DNA of 64,000 nt from Adineta vaga (lineage: Eukaryota; Rotifera), in contig CP075494.1 of NCBI GenBank assembly GCA_021613535.1, forward strand, positions 14,756,001-14,820,000. Direction: 5' to 3'. Position 1 is the first letter of the stretch. Every line of letters begins with the position of its first letter. Made by a program: the position numbers and the translations under genes. Shown one piece after another: positions 1 through 11,623 of the stretch. The notes beneath the pieces are model-generated. The model was not told the DNA's origin and ran no database searches. It worked only from the letters and a program-made list of their open reading frames with translations.

Positions 1-578
1 GGAACTTGGCAAGTTGCACTTTCCGATGGTATTCATAAAGTTGAATTTGAACAGTATGACTAAACGAAAAGTTTTAGAAATTTTCGATTTTTGAAATTTA
101 TTCTTTTACTAGTGGCACAACATCTGGTAAACGTGTAATTCGTATTGATGGAAAAGAAACTCTTCGTCGTGATTGGCTTTTTAAACTTGTTGGCAAAGAG
201 CCTTTTAAAATTGGTAAACATCAATGTACAATTAATATCGATGCGATCAGTGGTTTTGCTTATGAATATACTCTTGATGTTGATGGAAAACCTTTAGAAA
301 AGTTCAGTGAGAATCGTTCGAAAATTAGTCGAACTTGGACATTATCACTCGATGGTGTGGATTACCGTGTTGTATTAGAAAAAGATACGTTAGATGTGTG
401 GGTTAATGGTCAACGTATTGAAGCGAATGCTGAATTTACTGAAGACGGAACAGAAACGGCTTTTGATATTGCTGGTCATGCTGCTATTTTAAAAGCTGTT
501 TCGACAGGCTATCGTCGACAAGGAATTAATCATGTATTATTTGTTGATGGAAATGAAATTCCTATCGCAAAAGAATAA
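1..578 (+). CDS. FAIM: Fas apoptotic inhibitory molecule (FAIM), 5' end outside window
   Basis: This is a cytosolic all-beta protein of the FAIM1 family, known in vertebrates for protection from Fas-induced death and from protein aggregation. The window enters the gene inside the N-terminal beta domain (GTWQVALSDGIHKVEFE). A GT-AG intron at 54-112 splits the codon of the His in the conserved EFEHGTTSGKR motif, and the exon from 113 runs to the TAA at 576-578. The rest matches the family along its length: DGKETLRRDWLFKLVG, then GFAYEYTLDVDGK, then VLEKDTLDVWVNGQ, ending near DGNEIPIAKE. The start codon and any earlier exon lie left of the window. The family call is secure; the biological role in this organism is inference. 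Confidence 0.93.
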
Positions 579-898
579 TGTTGAAATAAAAATAGCAAAC
601 AAATCGTTTTTTTTTAAAATTATATTGTATATCAATGTGTATTTACTTTGTTTAATCTAAAGAAATATATGTTGTCAGTGATCTATTTTTTTTTAGATTC
701 AATAATTGAAAATCTTATTTCTTTTGAGGCATTGCTTCAAATGATTTCTGCTAAGATGAATCATTATTTTGCGTTTAATACAAAGTATAATTTATATTCA
801 CAAACCTTTTTATTGATAAGTAAAGATTCGAATAGATATTGATGTACTGAATATAACTAATCAGATGTGATTTTGTTTGTATAAAAATACGGTTTAAT
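579..898. other. Intergenic stretch, no gene seen
   Basis: AT-rich spacer between FAIM and the next plus-strand gene. A short open frame here has no splice support or recognisable composition, so I leave it out. The presumed FAIM 3' UTR and the promoter of the next gene must both lie here. Confidence 0.5.
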
Positions 899-1556
899 AT
901 GGTTGAAAAACCGCATTTTGTTTCTTATTTAGAAGAAGCATTAATTAGTTAGTTTCGTGTTCGATTTATTTATCTTGACTGAACATCTTTTTCGCTTTTT
1001 AATTGCGTTTTTAGAAGCAATTAAAACGTTTACTCATCATGAAAGACCGTTTCAAAAAACTCACCAAGAACACATTACAGATTTATCAAAACTTCTTGAG
1101 GTTTATAAAGATATGAAAGAATCGAAAATCAAAAAGATGACGACAGTACCACAATTAATGAACGATCTTTCTCCTGAAAGTGAACTTGTTCGTGGCTTGA
1201 GATTAATTAGTATTGATATTGAAGAAGAACAAAAGATTTCTAATGGTATTCAAGAAGTAATGAATAGAGAACTATCAAAATTTTCTTCATCTTTAGAAGA
1301 ATTTATTCGAACTATTCTAAATATTGCATCAGAAAAATGTCAAGCAGCATTACAATTAACAACTGAATTATTTTCTGATGCCAACTCAAATGATTATTTT
1401 GTAATAACAGTAGTACCCGATAATGATACTGCAGACAAATTTATACTATCGAAAGATTCACATATTCTTCGATGGCCTACTAGTCCAGCAAAACCATGGG
1501 AAACTCCTAGGGAACAAGTTTTGGATATTAATAATTTATATTTAAATAAGAAGTAA
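899..1556 (+). CDS. Unrecognised helical protein, two exons
   Basis: I do not recognise this gene. The best model starts at ATG 899 (MVEKPHFVSYLEEALI), has a 67-nt GT-AG intron at 948-1014, and continues from 1015 to the TAA at 1554-1556, giving 196 residues. The joined frame is consistent (591 nt). The intron model is preferred because the uninterrupted frame has no in-frame ATG before its hydrophobic stretch. The protein is rich in Lys, Glu and Leu with heptad-like spacing in residues 15-125, suggesting a helical bundle or coiled coil. A C-terminal Pro/Trp segment (RWPTSPAKPWETP) follows. It has no signal peptide or membrane span after splicing. Function unknown. Confidence 0.6.
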
Positions 1557-2811
1557 TCTTATAGTGTTTGATTTCTTTTTCCGTTCAATGACTGAAACTC
1601 AAGTTCATTGTTTTTATCAAGCAGAGTATATGAAGAGAACACTAGAAACAATTTCCTCATGATTTATGTTTAATGGTGATCTTTAAAATGTAATTGTTGA
1701 AGTGTAAAATTCATGATGTATAGAGAAAAGTACTTACGTTGTTGAAAGAAATCAACGAAATGAGATCTGGAGCATATTCGCACCAGATTTTCGACTCTTT
1801 TCTAAGCTAAGTTATATTTATCATTCAATGAATAAAGTATCTAGATCAATTATTTACGGATAGTTCTATATTTGAGGTATCTGTACAGTGAATACATACG
1901 TGTCGTTTGATTAAATAAGGAAAAATAAGCGCATAATGACATCCCAACAGATGAGATATCATTCCACATCGTTGATCATGAATAGTTCTCTTTTAAACAC
2001 AACACTATCATCGAAAAATACGACTAAATATTTTGCATCTACTGAAGCGTGGAACAACATTGTAAATTATCGGATATTACATAGATTGATCACAAGTAGA
2101 CAAGATTGAATGATTAATATTAATATTAGAAAAGAAATAATTAATTATAAAGTGTCACAACTTAACTGATCTTGTAAACGTTTATTAAGTTACAATTGAG
2201 TTGATGGTCTTGGTTCGTATGGTAAAAACGTGATTTTTCGTTATCAAACTATTTCTTTCCCATGTCATGTCTAATCAAAACCTTCGTCTCTTAAAATGAA
2301 CAAGAAAAACAAGAAACTTCCGGTAATATTTAAACAATCTCCTCTAACTACTAATTAAAAACATATTCTCATTGTAAGGATAATTTTGAATTTAAACGGA
2401 AAGTGTCTGAATGTATTAAAATTTTTATTTTTATTAAACATTCACTTTATCTAAACAACATCAAGCAGACAAGAACGTATCTCGAACAATAGAATGATGT
2501 CTTTCGTATACATAAGAAAATCATCGATCTAATATTATCGTGAAGTTTCGATGTTTCTTAAAATATTCTATGAATTCATCTAACAAAGATTATAATTATC
2601 CAATTCTTTTTCGTACTTTTCATTTCCCAAATGATATTTTTCCTTTTCCGGTCTGTTCATTTGACAATAAATTTGATAAGACAAGAAAGATTTTACCGGA
2701 AATGAAGTTTGTAGAGAACAATCGTATAAATCACGATATTTTTTCCAGTATTATTCTATTTTCCACTTACGAACACACGGTATTTCTGCGTAAAATATCA
2801 CACAAAACAAA
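1557..2811. other. Intergenic stretch, no gene seen
   Basis: About 1.25 kb of AT-rich DNA with no coding frame I can support. An open frame from about 2540 starts without ATG and overlaps the next gene in another frame, so I treat it as chance. It presumably holds the promoter of the small secreted protein that starts at 2812. Confidence 0.5.
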
Positions 2812-3099
2812 ATGCTCTCAAAAGTACTGATGGTATTCTTATGTCTTACATTACTCTCAATGATTATCCGTGATACAAATGCTTATCGATTAGATCAACG
2901 TCAAATACATACGGATGACAATGAACATCTTTCTCAACCGGAATTTATTGCAAAAATTCAAAAATTACTTGCAGCTGTGCGAACAGTACATGCAAAAGAT
3001 GACGATCACAAAGATTTTGCAACAGATGATCATGATATTCAAACTCGATTAGCAATCAATCGTCGTCCAGGACTTATTCGTTTAAGAAAAAGTTATTAA
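2812..3099 (+). CDS. Small secreted protein, 95 aa, possible peptide precursor
   Basis: A single-exon frame from ATG 2812. Residues 1-24 form a clear signal peptide: a hydrophobic core (VLMVFLCLTLLSMII) and a likely cleavage after Ala24 (DTNA/Y). The 71-residue mature part has no cysteine, is rich in Asp, His and Arg, and ends in a basic segment with an Arg-Arg pair (INRRPGLIRLRKSY). Cleavage after Arg-Arg would free a short C-terminal peptide, so a neuropeptide or other secreted peptide precursor is possible. There is no C-terminal amidation glycine. I see no match to a named family. The signal peptide supports a real gene; the peptide idea is inference. Confidence 0.6.
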   Translation: MLSKVLMVFLCLTLLSMIIRDTNAYRLDQRQIHTDDNEHLSQPEFIAKIQKLLAAVRTVHAKDDDHKDFATDDHDIQTRLAINRRPGLIRLRKSY

Positions 3100-3373
3100 T
3101 CTTGTCCATCTTTAACTAACTTTATCATTATTTGAAATAAATCCTGACATAAAATTCGTTTTTCTTTATCATCTTTATCTTATCCTAAAGTAATTTGTTG
3201 ATTTATTTAATTCGAAAACAAAATATACAATTGTAATACACACATAAAGAAAAATAAGAACAATGAATGAATCAGATCACAAGACGAAAAAACCAAATAA
3301 TACGAGAATTGTTATAAACAACAAAATATATCTATATGTATTGATCTATTGTAGAAAAATATTATCTCTATGA

Positions 3374-5893
3374 TTATTTCGATATGTTATGAGACGATAA
3401 ACGTGGTTTATCACCGAATATTGCTGGAAATGTTTTTCCATCTGGAAATTGTGCTTGATGTTCTTCAAGAATTTGATTTTTCATTAAACAAGATTCTCGA
3501 TACTGAAAAACGAAAACACATTTCTTTCAATCATGATTAAAGCTGCATGACATACTTTTATTGCTTTTTGTAACATTTGTTTTGTATCGAGTGGAACATT
3601 GAGTTGTTCAATACAATCATTATAATTAAATATGGATGTCATTCGACCAGATGAATCGACAAGTTTGATTTCTAATACTGAATCTAGATGTTCTAAATTT
3701 TTTCGATAGATAGAAATTTTTGTACCATTAATATGCGTAAACTAAATATGTATTGAGTTTATTTTTGTTTAATGAAGAAATAGAATGATTACTTACATCA
3801 AATTCAATAGATGTTTCCATTAGACGACATTTACCATCATTTGTATACATTATTATCTTACATCGAAGTGAACGAATGATATTCACAAATCTAAATCGAA
3901 GGTAAGATAGTTTTATCTCTTTATTATTGTATTCATTTACTTCCATGCTCGACGATATTTACTATGATACTGTTCAGGTAATGTATCGAATGTGTATTGT
4001 TCATAGATTGTTGGTAAGGAAAGTGGACCTTCACTTTCAATATAAGAATTATATTGTTTTCGATCAGGTCGATAGTATATAATCTAGAAAACGAAAATGA
4101 ATCTGTGATAGGATATGGAAATCGATTTGTACCTTTTGTCCATCGGATGAAACTCGAAATACATCGACAATACGTTTTGAACCAGTTTTAGCTTCGACAA
4201 GATGTTGAATAACAACTTCTCCATCATCTAATACATCCATCTAAATATGTCAAGATTTTCGTTAACAAATCAATTCGAATTCTTTAACTTACAATATCAC
4301 TTTTGGTGATAACATGTCGACGATCGAGACGTTGCGTATTCAATGGAATTAATTTTTCATTGATAAATTTACGATGACTTAGACTATTCGTATTACTTAA
4401 ATTATTACAACTTAATACCGATGTTGATGACGCATTTCTACATGATCAAACAAGAAATAATTTAAATGCATTCTTCTTCGATTCAATTCAATTACATTTT
4501 CTGACTTTTACTGATCATTAATGGTGGTAATGAATTTAGAATTGTAGGACCTCTTGATTCATTCGCTGGTTGCCGACTTGAAAGTGATGTATCAAAATAT
4601 CCACTATCACTTCTTAATGACTGAAACGTATTTTCAAAATTCAGAAACAACAAACACGAAAATTATCTATTTTTACATACAGTTGAACTAGTTCTTGATG
4701 AATTCATTCGATCATTTAATTGACGTTTTAATAGAAATGGATGATTACGAATTTGCATCAATGTTAAACGTCTTTTGGCATCTTTTTGTAAAATTCGATT
4801 GATTAAATCTTTCGCTTCGTAACTTAAACCTTCTGGTAAAACATATCGAACATTTGCAACTCGTTTTAATGTTGAAAGAACATCTACAACAAACAAAAAG
4901 TTCATTTCCAATTTCATTTAACAACTCAGATACAAACCTTGATCATCAAATGGTGGTTTTCCAACTAAACATTGATACATAAGTGCACCTAACGACCATA
5001 TATCTGCTTCGAAACTATGGGCTTTTCGTGTTGCAATTTCAGGTGCAAGAAAGTTCGGCGTACCAACCATAGTAAAATTTGATTGTTCATGAGTTATTAA
5101 TTGTTTTGCTAAACCAAAATCAGCGATTTTCTAAATGAAAAAAAAGTAAATATTTTAATGAAAGAATCTTTTCAAATCAACATACGACATTATTTTCTTT
5201 TGTTAGAAGAAGATTATGTAATTTCAGATCACGATGAAGTATTTGATGTGAATGTAAATATTCAATACCCGCCACGATTTGTTTTATATAATGACGTGCT
5301 TTTAGAAAGAGAGAGAAAAGAAAACTTTCAAAATTGTTTTGGAAATTCATCTTACTTTCATCTTCAGTAAATTGTTGACGAATATTTAAATATTTCTGCA
5401 TATCTGTTGCACATAATTCAAGAACTAGATATATATTAGTATCATCTTCGAACACTTCAAGCAACTGAAATGAAGATTAAAAATGAAAAGATAATCGTAA
5501 AAATGTTCACGTACTTGTACAATAGTCGTATTACGTAGACGATAATGTATTTGGACTTCTTCATTGACACGTGATTGAGCATTTTTTAATTTTAATTGTT
5601 GTTTATCCATCTATAAAAAGATTTTTTATTATTTTTATTTGTGAAGAAAAAAACGAAAGAATACTTACAATTTTAATAGCGACATCAAATTTATCACATA
5701 ATCGAATACCTCGATAAACTTTTGCAAAACCACCGGTACCAATTAATTCAAATTTATCATAATTCTAATAATCATAATAGATTTTCATAAAAAAACAAAA
5801 AGTCCATTAGAAAATAATTCTTACTTTAATAGAATCAAGATTAATACATCGATCACATGAATGTGGAGTCCATTCAGCTGCACTTACAGCCAT
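3374..5893 (-). CDS. PLK4: Polo-like kinase 4 (PLK4/SAK), 14 exons, about 602 aa
   Basis: Master kinase of centriole duplication. Exons (5' to 3'): 5893-5825, 5764-5669, 5610-5515, 5464-5356, 5298-5186, 5130-4938, 4883-4681, 4620-4496, 4437-4293, 4240-4133, 4083-3941, 3890-3797, 3741-3556, 3502-3374. They sum to 1809 nt. The kinase domain (residues ~24-285) has the Gly-rich loop GTGGFAKVYRG, VAIK (K54), HRDLKLHN (D147) and ADFGLAK (D165). A DSG motif follows at 298-300. The C-terminal half matches the cryptic polo box pair: TFDTLPEQYHSKYRRAW, then FVNIIRSLRCKIIMYTNDGK. The ending MLQKAIKYRESCLMKNQILEE corresponds to the end of polo box 2. The third polo box of other PLK4 proteins is absent: a stop follows about 30 residues later. 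Much shorter than human PLK4 (about 970 aa). Start is the only in-frame ATG in exon 1. Confidence 0.93.
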
Positions 5894-6303
5894 GATTTCT
5901 GTTCTAAATTTAGAAGAAGAAAAAAAAAGATGAAAAGTCGATATCTAATTCTCGTAACACGAAATAATAAAATTGATTCGTTCAATGACGCAACTCATTG
6001 TTTCCCACATTTTTCCAATAATGTAACCATTCCCAAAAAATCGTACAAAATTCATCGAAAAGAAAAGATATGTGTAAGAAAATTTTGAATTAGTTTTTGA
6101 AGAAAATTTTGACTCAGATGAATAAAAGATCGGAATAACTAGAGCGCCCTCTATTTTTCTTCTTTTCTCTAGTTCGTCATTTTCTGCGAACGAGGATTGT
6201 CTCTGTGTGTGTATGATAACTTGTTTATTGTTTGTTTCGATCTCCGATCTGATCGGTTACGAATATCTTCTCGTTAGATTTTGAGTAAACAAAAAAATCG
6301 ATT
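5894..6303. promoter_or_regulatory. Divergent promoter region, PLK4 / E protein
   Basis: 410 bp separate the start codons of PLK4 (leftward) and the E-protein gene (rightward), so both 5' UTRs and core promoters must share it. I see no canonical TATA box at a sensible place and no named regulatory site I would defend. Confidence 0.5.
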
Positions 6304-9300
6304 ATGAATTTAAACACTGATAAAGAACTCAACGATTTACTCGATCTCAATGCCGTAAGTTTCAGATTTTATCAAACAAAACGAATTGATTTCTTTCTCT
6401 TAGGTAAAAAATCGAACTCGATTTCCAAATACTACAATCGAATCATCTCAACATCCTTCTCTTTCTGTATGCATCATTATTCTTGTCCTTATCAATAAAT
6501 TCTTTATCTTTTTATTCAGATGTTATGTTCAACAATTCCCTACTCAAGTGGTGCACCAATTCTATCTTCAGAAACAATTTATAGTAGTGCAAATAAAGGT
6601 TTGAATTCATTGCTTAATTATATTCATACGTATTTCTTTTCTCTTAAAGACTATTGGAATGATTGTGCATCATCAGCAACATATAACGATGGAGTATGTC
6701 GTATTTTCAATTGAAAAAAGAATAAGAAATTGTTTACATGTATATGATAGATTTATGAAGGCAGTTTTAACAATCGAGATATTCTTCATCCATTTATAAC
6801 CAATGAATCTTTGAATAATATTTCGTCAAATCTTGTATGAGATTTAATTAAAATAATATGTCGAATTCTCTTTCTTCTTTTTTTTTATAGATTTCACGAA
6901 CTACGACAACTGATCAAACTTATTCAGGTTTATAATTAATTCATCGATTGTTTGCAGTCTTCACGTTTTTCTTTTCTATTTAATAGAAAAACTTGAGGAG
7001 AAAACGCACCGATCAACTAATGTAAGTAATGACTTTTGATCATTTCTTTTTTGTTGCTCTCTTACTATGTATATATATATATATATATATATAATTAAAT
7101 TGACGTCAATGATTAACCACTCTTGAAAATTGTTAAACGTTCATTAGATATTTATTGTTTGTCGTCGACATGAAAGTTATCTCTGTTTAAAATCAAACAG
7201 AAGTTTTGTTGAATAAGAAAAGATTTCTTTTAATCATATATCTTTATTTTTTTCTTGTCACATCAGACGTTGACGTGTGAGTAATTGATATAATTATTTG
7301 CTGTCTCTGTTTCTGACATGACGACATCTTTCTTCTGTCGGAAGATCGATTGAGAACAACTTCGCTAATTCACTCGATGATAAATTAAGATGAATGAAGA
7401 GACAATGACAATGGATTGTCTTCATATTTCTTTCTTTCGCACTCTTAAGAAAGAAACTTACGGTTGATTAACAACAATCATCTTTCTCCTCTTACTGACT
7501 TTTTATATTCGTCGTATTTTCTATTGAAAAATGTGTATATGTGCACCAGCTGGTCCAATGACATGAATATATTGTGAACGAATGAATTTCAAGAGAATAA
7601 GAGAGGTTCGCTTCGTCTATCAACTATATACAATGGGCTTGATTGTATGTGTATTGTCTGACCGAAGTCGTGTGTATGTGATAAAATTAATAGTTGTGTT
7701 TATCTACATTCGATGGCACACGAACGAGCTTTCCAGCTGCGCTACGAGCTTTCCTCTTTGTAAACATTATGTACGCTTAGCGGTAAATGTAAAAAGGACA
7801 AACAACGTAATAAACGTTAGTAGTCATGTTGGCTCTCTCTCTCTCTCTTTCTTGCTTGAAGATGTCGTGAGATATGATAATAGATATTCGATTGTTACTA
7901 CTGCTTGTTTCCAACAATGATAAATGGATAAAAAAAGAGAGAGAAAAGAGGCGCTAATCGACTTTGCGCATATATACAAAAGAACAAAGCTTGTGTAATA
8001 ATTGTTCGACGACATAAACAACGAGATAATAAAGAAAGAAGTCTAATGAGAAATATAGCTTGAGGAAAAGATTTTTGCTTCTTCTTCTCTTTTACTTTCA
8101 TAGTGATCTCGACAAAGAACTATCACTACAAGCTAGGATCTTCATTCGTTCCAAATCTATTTCTTTATATACAGTTGTTTATCTTCAGATACGGAGGGCA
8201 ATTCATTCACCCGGGCGCATGATGCCTGCTCGAGATACGAGCCTTTGTCTTTACATTTATTTCACCTTCTCTGTCTTCCGCTAAAAGACTACAGCAAACA
8301 AAAAAAGCAGAGGAAGAAACGCGCGCGCAAGAGAGAGAAATGATGATTTTTTTATGTGTCTTGTTTCTCTCTTTCCTGTTCGTACCCCCGCCTCTAGTTA
8401 ACACATCGCAAGATAAGGATATCTCGCTGTTCCAGTGAAAGGTCTCCCGCATCGATCGACTCTCCCTTCTCTTCCTTTTTCTTCTTTCTCTTTCTTTTTC
8501 GATGCATATCACTTTTTCCCTCTTTTCTGTGCTATCAAGCAGTGCTACATGTAGATACGACGAGTTTATTTGACACAACAATTATAAGTCAATTTTATTT
8601 CATCTTCTCTCTTTTTTTTGGACTAACTGTGATGAACTAATCATTCATTTTCTTTCTCAAAACACAATATATAAATGTTCTACTATTCTCGGCCATCGTA
8701 TCAGGTAAGCAATGGAAGAAAAGACGAAATCTTCAGAGATAATTTTTTTGTACAAAAGACTAAGACCTTCTTATTGTACCTCTAAAATTTTTACAATTTG
8801 TATCGGATTAAGAAGAATACGAAGAGTAATTGTCACCTTCGTCTTTAGGTCAAATACGAGCAAGATGAAGAGAAAAAATAAGTTTTTTTTCGTCATTTCA
8901 TTGTTTGCCTTTAATTGCAATTGATCGAATAAAAAAAGAAAGATAATGCTAATCAATACATTATCTTGCTCAATCGAATGATGTGAATGTCAGCATGAAT
9001 TGCGCTCGTACGTCCTTTGATCTCGTGCCGAGTGAGCACAAACAAACGAATCTTTCTCTCTGATATTCTCTTGATTAGCCAACATTGATATCAGTGGGTG
9101 ATCGAGTTAGTTTTCTCGAATGATACGTTACTGTCGTTAGTCTTAAGTTCGAATGTGTAACTGTTGATCTTCGTTCCTTTTTGATGAAATTGGGTTCTCC
9201 TATAGATGTTTATTACTGGTAAATGTGTATATGCTATGCTTCAATTAGAAAAAGAAGAAGAAGAAGAAGACGAAGGCGACGAAGGAGGAGAATAATAATA

Positions 9301-11623
9301 ATAATCGAACATCGCGAGGGAAAAATAATTAGAATTGATTTTTGCTATGGAAATGTCTGATGAAGAAAGCACTTGTGTAATTTATCGTCAAAGGAAAAGA
9401 ACTAAAGCGTTTGCACATGAGGTCAATCAAAACAACTTAGATATTAATAGGCTAAAGACGTTCGTTATACAATCATTACGTCTTCTTTTTTCTGTTTTAT
9501 TAGGTCTACACATCGGATGATTATAATCCCGAGAATGCTGGACGATATCCAACGGGAAAATCAGCTTACGGAAACGATTCAACATATTATGTTGGTAAGG
9601 GAATTATTAATCAAAGAGAAAAAATGTAGACTTCTTTATTCTTCATCATTTACTAATGAATAGATGGTCAAAATGGTGGTCCATGGCTGCCACCACCACC
9701 AACAACATCAACTTATTTATCGAATGATCTTAGTACTGCTCATGGAACTTTTACCGATGCAGCAGGTTCATGCTTACCATCCATGGCAAGTTTTCGATCG
9801 CAACAAGCAGTAGTAGCAGCAGCATACACGAATAATGGCAATGAACAAACAGTACAAACCGGAGAAACACTGGGAAAAGCACTTCAATCTGTATGAAATT
9901 ACTACTTGAAAAATGAATTCTTGAAAAACTTCTTTATTTTTCATAGATCTATCCAAATGATCATCCATATTCTTCAACACCATCGACTTCCGTCTCTCCT
10001 CCTCCATTGAATGGTACATAACAAAAGAAAAGAGAATTTCTCACAGAAAAAAAAACACAATTTGTTTTCTCATTTTACTCAGGATCTAGTCCATCGTGGG
10101 TTGCTGCACCAACAGTTAATCAATCCTATCACAATCAATTACATCCTCTCGTAAGTTTTTCATCAATCAAGATAAGATAATAATAAAAAAAGCATACCTA
10201 TCTAACCTATTAATCTCTAATCTCAGACAACTCTAGTCGATTTGAATGATGAACCGTACTATTTGCTCAATCTAAATGAGGTTTGTCTATTCATTGGGTG
10301 ATGGAAATTCAGTTCTTTAGATTGTTATTGATAATGGAAATGGTATAATATTCTATTTTTTAGCCACCACGATTAGATGTCGATGATCCATTTCGTCAAC
10401 CATCAACAGATTATCATCATTATTATGCTGGTTATCATCATCCACATTCCACTGGACCTTATTCGGCATTTCTAACTCATCCAACAAGTTTACATCCACT
10501 ACCACCACCAACAACATCTGATACATCCTCACGAAATCGACATCATGATCCATATTTAACATGTAAGATCTATTGAAAAAAAAGCTAAGTAACTGACGTT
10601 TATCTTTAACTCTTCATTTAGATCCTAATCCGCCATCGACATCATCTTCAACATCATCAGTGGATGCCAATGCTGGTACCAATTCAGACTTGAAAGTTGA
10701 ATGCATCGATAAAGCTAAACCAGATAGTGAAAATAAACCACCGCCACCTCTATCAAAGACAACACCGAATGCATCATCACAATTAACAACCGATAGATTA
10801 AATGAATTTAACCTTCGACAACAAACATTAACAGATATTTCGCAAGAAAATGCATCACCATTGACAGTTGCTATCGGCGGAACAACAAATAATGTACATA
10901 TTGGTCCATCATCATCATCGTCATCTAAATTTCGAAAGTAAATAGAAAAGAAATTGAATTAAATATCTAAATGTTAAATTTTCCTTTTGTATTCTTTTCT
11001 AGTTCTTTGGCACTTAGTCCAAATAGTCAAATGAATCTTTCATGTATGCGTGGGGGACCTGGTTCGGAAGGTAGTATCGATCCAGATGAAACTCCTGAAG
11101 AACGTGAACGACGAGAGAAAGATCGACGAGCAGCAAATAATGCTCGAGAAAGGCAAGAATTTATCGACAATCTTTGTATTTTCTTCAAATTTATCGTTGT
11201 TATTTGTTTTTCTTCTTCAGATTACGTGTGCGAGATATTAACGATGCATTTAAAGAACTCGGTCGAATGTGCTCAATTCATATGCGTAATGATAAACCCG
11301 TTACAAAACTAGGTGTACTTCAACAAGCAGTGAATCTAATAACATCACTTGAACAACAAGTTCGAGGTATGAACTTATTTGTTTCTAAAGAAAACCCATT
11401 TGAAATGTTCGCTTTGGACTTTCCTTTATCAGAACGAAATTTAAATCCGAAAGCTGCATGTCTACGTCGACGTGAAGAAGAAAAATCTGAAGATATGAAT
11501 TTAGGTGGAGTTATGCCACCTCCAAATGGAAATCTTATGTCAACCGAATCATCTTCAATTGATGGTTCGAATTATTTGGAACAGATGCATCAATCTATTC
11601 CTCCATCTTATTGGCAACAATGA
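6304..11623 (+). CDS. TCF12: Class I bHLH transcription factor (E protein, TCF4/TCF12/daughterless), 17 exons, 633 aa
   Basis: E proteins dimerise with tissue-specific bHLH factors and bind E-boxes in the nucleus. Exons: 6304-6354, 6404-6466, 6520-6598, 6650-6693, 6751-6834, 6891-6927, 6987-7021, 9504-9594, 9664-9890, 9947-10013, 10083-10150, 10227-10280, 10364-10562, 10622-10937, 11003-11152, 11221-11366, 11433-11623 (1902 nt). The N-terminus carries activation domain 1 ([13 protein letters not shown]). The middle has [16 protein letters not shown] and the second activation region ([16 protein letters not shown]). The C-terminus has the bHLH ([20 protein letters not shown], about residues 510-570) and the E-protein-specific tail [19 protein letters not shown]. 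The intron inside the bHLH has a GC donor. The symbol stands for the TCF3/4/12 family; a single invertebrate gene cannot be assigned to one vertebrate paralogue. Confidence 0.93.
7071..7092. repeat. (AT)n microsatellite in the large E-protein intron
   Basis: Eleven AT units, just after the donor of the long intron. Confidence 0.8.
8675..8704 (+). other. Candidate alternative first exon of the E-protein gene
   Basis: Inside the 2.5 kb intron an ATG opens ten codons ([10 protein letters not shown]) and then meets a strong donor, CAG/GTAAGC, in phase 0. The next acceptor with matching phase is exon 8 at 9504 (VYTSDDYN). A TATATAA-like run lies just before the ATG. Vertebrate TCF4 and TCF12 have alternative first exons that join at the equivalent VYAPS exon and end in a Tyr-rich MYYYNGK segment, so the arrangement looks conserved. 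Expression is not shown by the sequence. Confidence 0.5.
9251..9304. repeat. (GAA)n followed by (ATA)n, E-protein intron
   Basis: GAA units at 9251-9271, an imperfect purine stretch, then ATA units to 9304, 200 bp upstream of exon 8. Confidence 0.75.

Noticed and set aside
2540-2830. Open frame of 96 codons before the secreted protein
   Set aside because: It begins without ATG, overlaps the real start at 2812 in another frame, and looks like unspecialised AT-rich translation.
7582-8581. Several open frames of 60-124 codons on both strands within the E-protein intron
   Set aside because: Pyrimidine- and purine-rich stretches give low-complexity Leu/Ser/Arg/Lys frames on both strands with no splice logic.
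9347-9376. Another possible E-protein first exon ([10 protein letters not shown] then GTAATT)
   Set aside because: Phase fits exon 8, but the donor is weaker than the one at 8705 and the peptide has no resemblance to vertebrate alternative exons. Kept only as a lesser alternative.
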